From: Verrucomicrobiaceae bacterium | GTDB lineage: Bacteria; Verrucomicrobiota; Verrucomicrobiia; Verrucomicrobiales; Verrucomicrobiaceae | Direction: 5' to 3' | DNA length: 64,000 nucleotides | Assembly (NCBI GenBank): GCA_016713035.1 | Contig: JADJPW010000003.1 | Span: 310,001-374,000, forward strand | Shown here: positions 43,131 to 52,706 of the stretch, piece after piece | Layout of the letters: every line of letters begins with the position of its first letter | Position numbering within the stretch: position 1 is the first letter of the stretch | The notes under the pieces: model-generated | What the model saw: the letters and a program-made list of their open reading frames with translations, nothing else | Database searches by the model: none | Told to the model about the DNA's origin: nothing | Made by a program: the position numbers and the translations under genes

Positions 43131-44156
43131 TTAACTCAACTTGAAGGACTGACCCACGCCTTTTTCGCGTGCACGAGTCAGGGTGAGATGCCCCAGAGCG
43201 ATGTCACAGATCGCCATGCCGATGGGGATGGCGATGATCCGCTCCTGTGCATGGTCACGACCACCCTTTTTGCCCGCCACGATGTCGCCGATCGTGGAGT
43301 ACACTGGTGGGATGCCGCCGGGGAATTCTGGATTCTCCTCCCCTCGGTCATTTTTCCGCCCTAGAGAGATTTTTTGGAAGTACTCCACCAGGGGCACATC
43401 ATCGACGATGAATTTGTCCGCCTGATGCAGTGCCTCAGCCGTGTAAGCGCAGCCGCCTTCGATACCGACGCCGAATGCTCCCGCCTTGAACCACTCTGGG
43501 CGGATGATCTGCTCATCACCATTGGTACAGGTGGAAATGACGTCAGCCCCCTCCAGTGCGGCCTGCGCAGACTCACAGGGGACGATCTCTCCTGCAAAAT
43601 TAGTGCTCTGACGTGTCCGAGCGGCCAGCTCTGCAGCGGCACCTGCACGCACATCATAGAGACGCACGCGGCGGATGCTCGGCAAGGCCTGGAGGAGGAA
43701 TCTCAAATGCATACCGCCCTGGAATCCGCAGCCCAGGAGAGCCAGCTCGGTGCTGTCCTTACGGGCACAGCGACGAGCGATGACGGTGCTCACCGCCGCC
43801 GTGCGCAAACCTGTGAGATAGGCGCAATCCATCACAGCCAGCGGGATGCCGGTATCCACGTCGTTGCAGATCTGAATGCCGGTGACGTTTGGCAGGCCTA
43901 GAGGTGGATTTTTGGCAAAACCGCCGACCCATTTCAATCCACAGGCCCCGAGCTGCTTGAGGTACGCGGGCATGGCGTGAATGAAATTATCTGGATCCGT
44001 GCCGGTGGGGTGGACGCCGATTTTGGGATGCATTTCATAGGAGCCAGCAGAGTGCTCCTTCATCGCCTGCTCGACCACTCCTAACACATCCTCCAGCTGA
44101 AGATTTAGGCTGATGATGTCTTGCTGGGACAGTAACGTAATCTCGATCTGTTTCAT
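43131..44156 (-). CDS. Ornithine cyclodeaminase/mu-crystallin family protein
   Basis: 341 residues. Pattern: N-terminal LLSQQDIISLNLQLEDVLGVVEQAMKEH, substrate segment GLKWVGGFAKNP, Lys/Arg region CAYLTGLRTAAVSTVIARRCAR, then NAD-binding LALLGCGFQGGMHLRF (GxGxxG-like) and VISTCTNGDEQII. Family members are NAD(P)-dependent ornithine cyclodeaminases, alanine dehydrogenases or imine reductases; the exact substrate is not determinable. Divergent from the phosphate module, with a 185-bp gap. Confidence 0.78.
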   Translation of the reverse strand: MKQIEITLLSQQDIISLNLQLEDVLGVVEQAMKEHSAGSYEMHPKIGVHPTGTDPDNFIHAMPAYLKQLGACGLKWVGGFAKNPPLGLPNVTGIQICNDVDTGIPLAVMDCAYLTGLRTAAVSTVIARRCARKDSTELALLGCGFQGGMHLRFLLQALPSIRRVRLYDVRAGAAAELAARTRQSTNFAGEIVPCESAQAALEGADVISTCTNGDEQIIRPEWFKAGAFGVGIEGGCAYTAEALHQADKFIVDDVPLVEYFQKISLGRKNDRGEENPEFPGGIPPVYSTIGDIVAGKKGGRDHAQERIIAIPIGMAICDIALGHLTLTRAREKGVGQSFKLS

Positions 44157-44341
44157 AGACTAGCAGCATGACATCTCTCGCGGCAAGCAGCCGCGCCGTG
44201 CTTGGGAAATGTGGACTGAATGTTGCCGTCACCAGCAGGGGCAATCCGCGCACAGTGCCCGCCAATACCCGCATGCAGGGGCAACTGGCTCTATCAGGAA
44301 GAAATGTTACTCTTCTGTTTCATTCAACCACCCTGCTGCCT

Positions 44342-45349
44342 ATGGCCGTCAAACGCACCTCTCTTACCTCCCCACGTCGCCAACCCTCTCAGCCTGCCGC
44401 CGTGCGAGCTGCTAATGGCACCCATCCTCCGGCAGCGCCCACTCCCCCACCAAGGCCAGCCCCTGTAGCAGAGGAAAAGAAACGCCTCGGCGAAACGGAC
44501 TTCCAAATCTCAAATGAGGACATGCGCCGCATCAACACCCGCGACGGCATCATCCAGCTCCTCAAGAACAACAAGATCAAGACCAGCTCCGTCGTGGAGA
44601 CACTGCGCTATGAAGAGGAACTAGAGCGTCTCCAGGTGGAGCTCGTCCGCCTCCAGCGCTGGGTGCAAGAGAAAGGCAAACGCATCGCCAGCCTCTTCGA
44701 GGGCCGTGACGCGGCAGGCAAAGGCGGCTCCATCCGCCGCTTCACCGAGCATCTCAATCCCCGCGCCATGCGTGTCGTCGCCCTACCAAAGCCCACCGAT
44801 CAGGAGCGCGGCCAGTGGTATTTCCAGCGTTACGTGCGGCAGCTCCCAAATGCGGGCGAGATCGTCTTTTTCGACCGTAGTTGGTACAATCGTTCCGTCG
44901 TCGAGCCGGTGAACGGATTCTGCTCAGATCGGGATTATGACCGCTTCCTCCAGCAGGTGCCAGAGTTTGAGCACATGCTCTATGAGGACGGCGTCACGAT
45001 CATTAAATTCTGGTTCTCCATTTCCAAAGAAGAGCAGCTACGCCGCTTTGAGTCCCGCAGGCATAATCCGCTGAAGCAGTGGAAGCTCAGCCCCATCGAC
45101 ATGAAGGCCCAGGAGCAATGGGACCGCTACACCCATTTCAAAGAGCAGATGTTCAGCAAAACGCACACCTCCTTCAGTCCCTGGGTCATCGTGCGTGCGA
45201 ACAATAAAAAGAAGGCCCGCCTCGAAAGCATCCGCCATGTGCTCAATTCGCTGCCCTATTACGCGAAAGAAACCACGCCGCAGGTCAATCTCACACCAGA
45301 CCCCAATGTGATCACTCGCTTCCACCGTGCTACCAGCACGCTGGATTGA
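44342..45349 (+). CDS. ppk2: Polyphosphate kinase 2 family protein
   Basis: 335 residues. A disordered Pro/Ala-rich N-terminus of about 50 residues is followed by the PPK2 core: SLFEGRDAAGKGGSIRRF (Walker A), VVALPKPTDQERGQWYFQRYV, FFDRSWYNRSVVEPV (Walker B region) and FWFSISKEEQLRRFESR. Transfers phosphate between polyphosphate and nucleotides. It leads a unit with a PiT transporter (12 bp later) and a DUF47 protein, so the module links phosphate uptake and polyphosphate. An in-frame start at 44168 seems too far upstream for the family. Confidence 0.85.
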   Translation: MAVKRTSLTSPRRQPSQPAAVRAANGTHPPAAPTPPPRPAPVAEEKKRLGETDFQISNEDMRRINTRDGIIQLLKNNKIKTSSVVETLRYEEELERLQVELVRLQRWVQEKGKRIASLFEGRDAAGKGGSIRRFTEHLNPRAMRVVALPKPTDQERGQWYFQRYVRQLPNAGEIVFFDRSWYNRSVVEPVNGFCSDRDYDRFLQQVPEFEHMLYEDGVTIIKFWFSISKEEQLRRFESRRHNPLKQWKLSPIDMKAQEQWDRYTHFKEQMFSKTHTSFSPWVIVRANNKKKARLESIRHVLNSLPYYAKETTPQVNLTPDPNVITRFHRATSTLD

Positions 45350-45361
45350 TTTCCCTCCATC

Positions 45362-46405
45362 GTGGACACACTCACGCTTTTCGCGACTCTGGCGATCTTG
45401 CTCGTGCTTGTCTTTGACTGCTCGAACGGCTTCCACGATGCGGCCAACATCATCGCGACCGTCATCGCCTCCCGAGCGATGACGCCCGTCTCTGCCGTGA
45501 TCATCGTCGGTGTCTTTGAGTTCCTCGGTCCCATCCTCGGCGGCACCGCCGTGGCAAACACCATTGGCTCCTTCATTGATCTCTCTGCGGTCGATCCTCT
45601 CCAGGCGGTGAAAATCGTCCTTTCCGGCGTCACAGGTGCTCTGTGCTGGAATCTGGTCACTTGGTGGAAGGGGCTCCCCTCCTCGTCCTCCCACGCACTC
45701 GTTGGTGGGCTCATCGGAGCCGTCGCGGCCTCCGTAGGTGGCAGTCATGTGGTTTGGGGCTTTGGAGAAATGATGCACGGACGTGTGCATGGCGTGATGA
45801 AGGTGCTACTCGCCCTACTGCTCTCCCCCATCGTCGGATTCCTCATCGGTTATTTGATTCAGAAGCTCATGCTCAGGCTCCTCTCCCGGGCCACGCCGCG
45901 TGCGAATCGCCATCTGCGCCGCTCACAGTATCTGACATCCATCGCACTCGCTTTCTCTCACGGTGCCAATGATGCGCAGAAGAGCATGGGCATCATCACC
46001 CTCATCCTCGTGCTGGCAGGCTTTCAAAATGCCTTCGTCGTGCCTTTCTGGGTCGCACTGGCCTGCTCGCTCGCTCTGACCGTGGGCGTGCTCAGTGGTG
46101 GCTGGCGCATCGTGCGCACACTGGGCTTTGCCATCTACCGTGTGCGCCCACTGCATGCACTAGATTCACAGCTCACCTCCGCCGTGGTCATTCTGGGTGC
46201 ATCCCTCATCGGAGCACCTGTATCCACCACCCACGTCGTCACGACCTCCATCATGGGCATCGGCGCAGCCGAGAGGCCCCGTGCCGTGCGCTGGAATAAG
46301 GCCATCGAGATCGCCTTCACATGGCTCATCACCATCCCTGGTGCTGGCATCATGGCGGTGAGCATCGGAGCCGTCTTCCACGCCGCCATCGGCCTGTTTC
46401 ATTGA
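45362..46405 (+). CDS. pit: Inorganic phosphate transporter, PiT family
   Basis: 347 residues from a GTG. Signature repeats at both ends: LVFDCSNGFHDAANIIATVIASRAM near the N-terminus and FSHGANDAQKSMGIITL in the second half, the PiT inverted repeat with the GAND/NGFHDxAN phosphate/cation site. About ten hydrophobic segments. Low-affinity phosphate symporter in the inner membrane. Lies between ppk2 and the DUF47 gene. Confidence 0.88.
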   Translation: MDTLTLFATLAILLVLVFDCSNGFHDAANIIATVIASRAMTPVSAVIIVGVFEFLGPILGGTAVANTIGSFIDLSAVDPLQAVKIVLSGVTGALCWNLVTWWKGLPSSSSHALVGGLIGAVAASVGGSHVVWGFGEMMHGRVHGVMKVLLALLLSPIVGFLIGYLIQKLMLRLLSRATPRANRHLRRSQYLTSIALAFSHGANDAQKSMGIITLILVLAGFQNAFVVPFWVALACSLALTVGVLSGGWRIVRTLGFAIYRVRPLHALDSQLTSAVVILGASLIGAPVSTTHVVTTSIMGIGAAERPRAVRWNKAIEIAFTWLITIPGAGIMAVSIGAVFHAAIGLFH

Positions 46406-46438
46406 TTATTCTAAACCTCACGCACTCTCACCAACGTC

Positions 46439-47080
46439 ATGGAAACTCCCTACCCCTCCATCTTCCAGCGCCTGCGAGCCCGCCTGTTCCCGAAGATGCC
46501 AGATTTCTATGCCATCCTCACGGAGCAGAGCCGCCTCGTCGCGGCCACCACGGGTCTGCTGGTGGACTTTATGGAGACGAATGCACCCAGCATCGCCGCC
46601 CGCATCGTCCAAGACGAGCATGATCAAGATGATCTGAAAGTGCAAAACCTCATCATCCTCAATGAAGCCTTCGCCACGCCCATGGACAGAGAGGATATCT
46701 ACCGCGCTCTCCTCGCGCTCGATGATGTGACGAACTACTGCAAGACCACCATCCGCGAGATGGAGATACTCGGCGTCACACCCGATCAGCACACGCTGGA
46801 GGCCGCCATGCACATCCACGAGGGAGCACAGGCACTCGCAGCGGGTTTTGCCAAGCTCGCCCACCAGCCCCTCAGCGCGGGCCCAGATGCAGACCTCGCT
46901 CGCAAAGCCGAGCGCCGCACTGAAAAATCCTACCGCCGCGCCCTCTCGGTCCTTTTCCAAGGCACCGACTATCTCAACATGTTCAAGCGCCGCGAAATCT
47001 ACCGCCACCTCTCCAATGCCGCAGATCGTGTCTCCGCCGCAGGCTCTAGTTTGCAGGACATTCTGGTGAAGCTGGTGTGA
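46439..47080 (+). CDS. DUF47 (PhoU-like) protein
   Basis: 213 residues, all-helical. Begins FQRLRARLFPKMPDFYAIL, typical for DUF47/PhoU_div proteins, and has the paired helices EDIYRALLALDDVTNYCK and RREIYRHLSNAADRVSAAG with E/D-xx-D metal-binding patterns. DUF47 proteins usually partner PiT transporters and are thought to regulate or assist them. Follows pit by 33 bp. Confidence 0.8.
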   Translation: METPYPSIFQRLRARLFPKMPDFYAILTEQSRLVAATTGLLVDFMETNAPSIAARIVQDEHDQDDLKVQNLIILNEAFATPMDREDIYRALLALDDVTNYCKTTIREMEILGVTPDQHTLEAAMHIHEGAQALAAGFAKLAHQPLSAGPDADLARKAERRTEKSYRRALSVLFQGTDYLNMFKRREIYRHLSNAADRVSAAGSSLQDILVKLV

Positions 47081-47114
47081 TCACCGCCAGCGCTCCGCAT
47101 CACATCACATTACA

Positions 47115-48119
47115 TCACTTCCCACTCGCACTGCGCTCAGTGCCGATGGGGATGAATTCCTTCACCTCCCAGATGGCAGGCTGTCCCTTGCGCTGCTTTG
47201 CGAGCCAGTTCAGCGCGGCTTGATGCACGATCTCATGCCCGCCCTCAAAGATCGTCACACGCGCATGGCCGCTCATCGCACGGAAAAGCGGTGTTTTGAG
47301 CCCATAGACCGCCTCTGGAGCAGGTGCCGCCCACTCAGCAGGGCGTGTCTGCGTGGCATAGTAGCTCGCGATACTCCCCGCATCCAGCCGCAGCGCGGGC
47401 TGCGCCACCGCATTGAATGCCCGCAGTGAATGCTCGAACGGCACACTGCCTATGCGGCCATCGTGAATACCATGCGCGATGTCTAGCGGCACTGTGGCCG
47501 CTTTCGCTAGGCAGCTCTCCGGTGAGCGACGCCAGGCCTCCGCATCATCCATCGCGGGGGCCTTGCCCAGAGCTGCGATGATGTTTTGCGCATACCGGTC
47601 GCTCTTTCCCGCCTTGGTATGCTCATGAAACCACCGCCCCACATCTCCGATGCCGCACCATGCACTGACTCCGGCCCATATCTCAGGATGACGGCCCGCC
47701 ATCTGCATCGCCATGTGACCACCACCACTCACACCGATGAGGTAGATGCGTGCATCATCCACTGCTGTCTGCTTTTTTGCCCACGCCACGGCCTCTACCA
47801 CATCCTGCACCGCTCGATCACTGCCTAGCGCCGCAGGCGTCCAGTTCGGCCCACGGAAATCTGGATGCACGAACGCCCATCCCTGCGAGATCGCCCACTC
47901 CGCATACACCGCATCTCCACCCGCAGATTTGAAATCACTGCTCCAGGTGTGCAGACCGACGAGCAGCGGCTTTTTCTCTGCCACATCCGGTGCGAACCAC
48001 ATCGCCTGCTGCGTCGCACCATCACTGGCCGGGATACCGACCTGCACGACCTGGGATGGCCAATTTTGAGCGATTGCAGAGAGAGACATGCCAAGGAAGA
48101 AAAGGAGTGATCGAATCAT
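47115..48119 (-). CDS. Exported alpha/beta hydrolase (S9-like)
   Basis: 334 residues with a signal peptide (MIRSLLFFLGMSLSAIAQ). Nucleophile elbow IGVSGGGHMAM (GxSxG), acid candidate in AHGIHDGRIGS, and catalytic His in FEGGHEIVH. The order and spacing resemble prolyl-oligopeptidase-like or acetyl-xylan-esterase-like hydrolases. Substrate unknown, exported. Encoded directly downstream of another hydrolase in the same orientation (62 bp gap). Confidence 0.72.
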   Translation of the reverse strand: MIRSLLFFLGMSLSAIAQNWPSQVVQVGIPASDGATQQAMWFAPDVAEKKPLLVGLHTWSSDFKSAGGDAVYAEWAISQGWAFVHPDFRGPNWTPAALGSDRAVQDVVEAVAWAKKQTAVDDARIYLIGVSGGGHMAMQMAGRHPEIWAGVSAWCGIGDVGRWFHEHTKAGKSDRYAQNIIAALGKAPAMDDAEAWRRSPESCLAKAATVPLDIAHGIHDGRIGSVPFEHSLRAFNAVAQPALRLDAGSIASYYATQTRPAEWAAPAPEAVYGLKTPLFRAMSGHARVTIFEGGHEIVHQAALNWLAKQRKGQPAIWEVKEFIPIGTERSASGK

Positions 48120-48181
48120 GCAGAAGCATGAACGGCTCTCCATCGCCATTATTTGCCAGCATTGCGGTGCTGCCACTGCAA

Positions 48182-50297
48182 CTACTCCTTCACCGGCTCT
48201 CTGATTTGGAGCTGCTTTTCTTTGCCTAGGTTCTTCAGCGTCGTCGCGGGCCAGTCCCAGGCGGCTTTATCGTTCGCGTAGATGACGACTTTGCTCTTCT
48301 GCGCCGCCAGGGCCACCGCCTGAGGCAGGTCCAGATACTTCAGCACGTTCAGCATCGCGGGGGGCAGCACTCTGGCTATCTTTGACACTGCCCTGATGCG
48401 TCACCGGCAGATCATGCAGATCCAGGCGGGTGATGTTTTCTTCAAAGAGGGAAGCATACAGTGCATCCACAGCCATATCGCGATGCGCCTGCACCCACAG
48501 CTTCGTCTCACTGAGTCCGCCCAACGCCCGCAGGCTCTGGATGGCACGGCGGATGTCCCAGCTACGCATGCCATCCACCGTCTGGCCCAGGAGGTAAAAG
48601 CGGCGCAGGCGCTGCGTCTGCGCCTTTTCACTGCCAGTCCAAGCCGTGGCACCCACTCCACGTGGGCAGACGTAGGCCATGCCCCATTTGAAGGTATCAA
48701 ACATCTTTTTCTCACTCTCGAAGGCCTTTTCATCCACCGGCGTGCCGGGGAAGGTCTCAATCATCTTCGCAAAGCGGGAATTGTAGGTGCGGGTAAAGCT
48801 CTCCCAGCCTTCCTCATCCAGCACATTGAGTGCTACGAGCTCCAAATCCTCCAACCGCAGCCCCTCACGATGCGTGAGGTAGATCCGCAGTCGATAAGGC
48901 GACTGACTCTCGAAGTCGAAAACGCTCATGCGGATGCCATCCCGCTCGACACTGCCTTCCTTCTGCGGATTCACGCTGGCGATCTCTTTGGGCCATCCGC
49001 CGAAGACTTTTTCACTCAGCGCCTTTTTCCAGCCATCGCTCAGTTTGGTGAAATCCGCCTCATTCGTCGGCATATCGGGCGTTTTGGCCATCGGGACGAA
49101 AATCTCGTCCGCCGTCGTGTTTTTCTCATCCTTCGGGATCTCGGTCAAAACGCGTAAATCGGCCTTCGTGAGCGATTTCGGGGCTCCATCGAGGATCTGC
49201 ATCGGATCTGCCCCTTTGAGATGACGCTCGAACCAGTGAAAAGCCCCCATATTGATCGTCTGGTAATCTTTATGCGGTCCTTCGCCCACTTGCAGGCCCA
49301 GCTTGGCCTCTGCACCCAGCAGCTCATACACACGGCGCACATCGCTGAAGATGCGGAACACGCCATCGATCGGAAAAATCGTATCCTTATCCGTATTCAC
49401 GACCAGCAATGCCCGCGGAGCCGCCAGAGCCACGAGACGTGAGAAATCCCAGCGATACGTGTTCACGAAGAACATGCAGTCGCAGTGCCCCTCCACACAG
49501 CCGTCGATGACTTGATTCTGCAAATCGGTCACGCCGGCCGTCGGCGCACTCGCCTTGATCCGCTCATCCAGCGCGGTGATCCACCATGAATAGGCACCGC
49601 CGCCGCTGCGGCCCGTCACGCCAAAGCGGGTCTTGTCCACCTCTGGGCGAGTCTCTAGATAATCCAGTGCACGGATGCAGCTCCAGGCCTCCAGCCCCGC
49701 AGGCGTGTATCCGCGTGAATACCACCACCAGCGGCCCTTGCTATAGGTGCCGTGATGCTCACCACGGATCTCACCGAGCTGCACCGTGTCGATGATCAGG
49801 CAGGCGTAGCCATGCTTCGCGAACCACACGCCATGATGCTCGTAGCCCGTCTTGTTCCCCAGGCTGATGCCGTTCTCCATCACGTTCGCATGGCCACAGA
49901 CATAGAGGATCGTCGGCAGCGGCTTCTCCACCTTGGCCGACAGATAGAGATTCGCTGTCACATACAGCCCCGGCATCGACTGAAAGTGCATCTTTTCCAC
50001 CACAAAGCCCTCGCCTTTCAGCTCACCAGTCTTCACGGCCTTCAGTTCCGTCTTTTCCGGCATCGGATCGAGCCCCAGCATCTCGGCCAATTGGCGGCGA
50101 TACTCAGGAGCCTTCGCCTTCCAGTCCTCCGCACTCTGGATCGCGCTCAGGCCACCACTTTCGGCCAATGTGCGTGCCTCTCCCGCGAAATAGCGGTCCA
50201 GCAGCTTATTCCCCGGCGTTTCCGGTGTTTTTTCAGGATAGGGCGACTTCGCAGCAGCCACCGAGGCGACAAAAAGAGAGAGCAATAAAAAGCGCAT
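48182..50297 (-). CDS. Exported alpha/beta hydrolase (acetyl xylan esterase-like), apparent frameshift near the C-terminus
   Basis: About 705 residues in two frames. Signal peptide MRFLLLSLFVASVAAA, then a hydrolase domain with VCGHANVMENG, FGVTGRSGGGAYSWW (GxSxG) and VNTDKDTIFPIDGV (Asp). A second hydrolase-like part follows. At about 48385-48393 the frame changes: the first frame ends SVKDSQSAAPRDAERA, whereas VSKIARVLPPAMLNVLKYLDLPQ in the next frame continues naturally to the stop at 48182. The shift is one base near a GGG run, either a decaying gene or a sequencing error. Confidence 0.7.
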
Positions 50298-50479
50298 GCC
50301 TCCAGGAAACGCCCACCCCTCCCCCGATCTGGCATTTCTCCGCACTGGGGCAAAACGCACTCCCTCCGCGCATCCATGATACTGTTCACGCCCGTCCGCT
50401 GCTTGACTCCCCCTGCCCCATCTGCCATCTCCGCCTTTCCACCATCACTTCGCAGAATTCCAACCGCTGAAATCACTCC

Positions 50480-52435
50480 ATGGCCGCCCCTGCCCCCGCT
50501 CATAACTACACGGAAGACAGCATCAAATCCCTCGACTGGCGTGAGCACATCCGCCTCCGCCCCGGCATGTACATCGGCAAGCTCGGGGATGGCTCCCTGC
50601 CCGAGGATGGCATCTACGTCCTGCTCAAAGAAGTCATCGACAACTGCATCGACGAGCACGTCATGGGCTTCGGCAACACCATCGATATCGAGATCGCCGA
50701 GGACCAGCTCGTCACCGTGCGTGACTACGGACGCGGCATCCCCCTGGGCAAGCTGCTCGAATGCGCCGCGCAGATCAACACCGGTGCCAAATATGATAGC
50801 GAGGCCTTCAAGCGCTCCGTCGGCCTCAACGGCGTCGGTATCAAAGCCGTCAATGCCCTCTCCGAGTTCTTTGAAATCCAGGCCGTGCGCGAAAACCAGA
50901 CCCGCAGCATCGAATTCAGCCAGGGACTCGTCCAATACGACATGGGCAAGCCCAAGCCCTGCACCGAGCCCAATGGCACCCGCATCTCCTTCCGCGCCGA
51001 TGCAGAGACCTTTGCCGAGGACACCCACTACCGCGTCGATTTCGTCCGTGAGATGCTCCGCTTCTACGCATGGCTCAATCCCGGCCTCACCCTCGTCCTG
51101 CGCACCCATGCCGGAGAAGAGAAGTTCAAGTCCAAGGACGGCCTCATGGACCTCATCCGCACGAAGCTGACTGAGCAGCCGCAGTATCCCATCATCCACA
51201 TCGCCGGCAAAGACGTCGAAATCGCCTTCACCCACGGCACCGGCTACGGCGAGGAGTACTACAGCTTCGTCAATGGCCAAAACACCACCCAGGGCGGCAC
51301 CCACATCGCCGCCTTCCGTGAAGCCATCGTCCAGGAGTGCCGCGAGTTCTTCAAAAAGCAGTTCGAGCCCGCCGATGTGCGCGGCAGCATCGTCGCCGCC
51401 ATCAGCGTGAAGGTGCAGGAGCCCGTCTTTGAGTCCCAGACCAAGACCAAGCTCGGCTCCACCCACATGGAGCCCAATGGGCGCAACCTCCGCACCCACA
51501 TCCTCAACACCGTCGTCACCCAGCTCGATAACTTCCTCCACAAACACGCCGACGTCGCCAAAGCACTCCAGGAAAAGATCAACGCCAACGAAAAGGAGCG
51601 CAAAGAAATCAGCGGCATCCAGAAAGCCGCCCGCGAAAACGCCCGCAAGGCCAAGGTCTGCAACAAGAAGCTCCGCGACTGCCGCGTCCACTTTGACACC
51701 AAAGACAAGCGCCGTGACGACAGCACCCTCTTCATCACCGAGGGTGATAGCGCCTCCGGCAGCATCACCAAAAGCCGCGACGTCGAAACGCAGGGCGTCT
51801 TCTCCCTCCGTGGCAAGCCCCTCAACTGCTACGGCCTCACACGCAAAGTCGTGTATGAGAACGAGGAGTTCTACCTCCTCGCCAATGCCCTCCAGATTGA
51901 GGAGGACCTCGAAGAGCTCCGCTACAACCGCATCGTGCTCGCCACCGATGCCGACGTGGACGGCATGCACATCCGCCTGCTGATGATCACCTTCTTTTTG
52001 CAGTTCTTCCCCGAGCTCGTCCGCAAAGGCCACCTCTACATCCTTCAGACGCCGCTCTTCCGCGTGCGGAACAAAAAAGACACCTTCTACTGCTACAGCG
52101 ACGAGGAGCGCCAACGCGCCATCCACCTCTGCGGCAAAAACGCCGAAATCACCCGCTTCAAAGGCCTCGGAGAGATCAGCCCCGACGAGTTCAAGCACTT
52201 CATCGGCCCCCACATGCGTCTGGAGCCCGTCACCATCCGCGACCACGCCCTCGATGAGCAGGGCAACCCCATCCCCAGCGAGCACAAGACCGTCAAAGAG
52301 ATGCTCACCTTCTACATGGGCAAAAACACCCCCGAACGCCAAGTGTACATCGTGGACAACCTCCGCATCGAAAAAGACCTCGAATTCAACGACAAAGGCG
52401 AACTCCAAGCCACCGAATTCAAACTCGCCGCCTAG
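50480..52435 (+). CDS. parE: DNA topoisomerase IV subunit B (ParE-like)
   Basis: 651 residues, GyrB/ParE type II topoisomerase ATPase subunit. GHKL motifs: KEVIDNCIDEHVMG, VRDYGRGIPLGK and VGLNGVGIKAVNAL; transducer Lys in the QTKTKLGST region; Toprim FITEGDSASGSITKSRD and VLATDADVDGMHIRLL (DxDxD). The compact length and ITKSRD segment favour ParE over GyrB. No parC gene follows; instead the next element is a heptad array and an IS481 insertion. Role: decatenation of chromosomes. Confidence 0.85.
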   Translation: MAAPAPAHNYTEDSIKSLDWREHIRLRPGMYIGKLGDGSLPEDGIYVLLKEVIDNCIDEHVMGFGNTIDIEIAEDQLVTVRDYGRGIPLGKLLECAAQINTGAKYDSEAFKRSVGLNGVGIKAVNALSEFFEIQAVRENQTRSIEFSQGLVQYDMGKPKPCTEPNGTRISFRADAETFAEDTHYRVDFVREMLRFYAWLNPGLTLVLRTHAGEEKFKSKDGLMDLIRTKLTEQPQYPIIHIAGKDVEIAFTHGTGYGEEYYSFVNGQNTTQGGTHIAAFREAIVQECREFFKKQFEPADVRGSIVAAISVKVQEPVFESQTKTKLGSTHMEPNGRNLRTHILNTVVTQLDNFLHKHADVAKALQEKINANEKERKEISGIQKAARENARKAKVCNKKLRDCRVHFDTKDKRRDDSTLFITEGDSASGSITKSRDVETQGVFSLRGKPLNCYGLTRKVVYENEEFYLLANALQIEEDLEELRYNRIVLATDADVDGMHIRLLMITFFLQFFPELVRKGHLYILQTPLFRVRNKKDTFYCYSDEERQRAIHLCGKNAEITRFKGLGEISPDEFKHFIGPHMRLEPVTIRDHALDEQGNPIPSEHKTVKEMLTFYMGKNTPERQVYIVDNLRIEKDLEFNDKGELQATEFKLAA

Positions 52436-52456
52436 GCGAGGAAGGGTAATTTGTCG

Positions 52457-52538
52457 GTTCGCCGTTCGCCGTTCGCCGTTCGCCGTTCGCCGTTCGCAGG
52501 GCGCGGTGGCGCGGTGGCGCGGTGGCGCGGTGGCGCGG
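52457..52538. repeat. GTTCGCC heptad array followed by an 8-nt GC repeat
   Basis: 52457-52498 holds five GTTCGCC units and a sixth GTTCGCA. From about 52502 the sequence changes to four units of an 8-nt word, GCGCGGTG, ending at the left end of the IS element. Right of the IS, at about 54008-54025, a few further units (CAGTTCCCTGTTCGCAGTT) remain, so the IS probably landed in this array. Confidence 0.75.
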
Positions 52539-52631
52539 TCAGGACATGGGTAACACATGGAGCTGGAGGGTTACGGTTTTAGTTCAGGGGTAAGGGGTGA
52601 GCAATAGGGGGATTACGCTGCTTGTTGGGTA

Positions 52632-52706
52632 ATCGCAGACTCAGGGGGGGACGTTCCTTGGTTCGGCTACGCCTCACCCAGGAACGTCCCCCCCTGAGTC
52701 TGCGAT
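52632..52706. repeat. Perfect 27-bp hairpin at the 3' end of the IS481 transposase
   Basis: The arm ATCGCAGACTCAGGGGGGGA... (52632-52658) is repeated inverted at 52680-52706, with a 21-nt loop. The loop and right arm include the transposase stop codon and its last codons. Possibly a terminator-like structure or a small inserted palindrome. Confidence 0.7.

Noticed and set aside
50147..52558. 803-codon open frame antisense to parE
   Set aside because: Composition is a mirror of the parE codons (Val/Glu/Ala/Asp-rich, no domain); a high-GC shadow frame.
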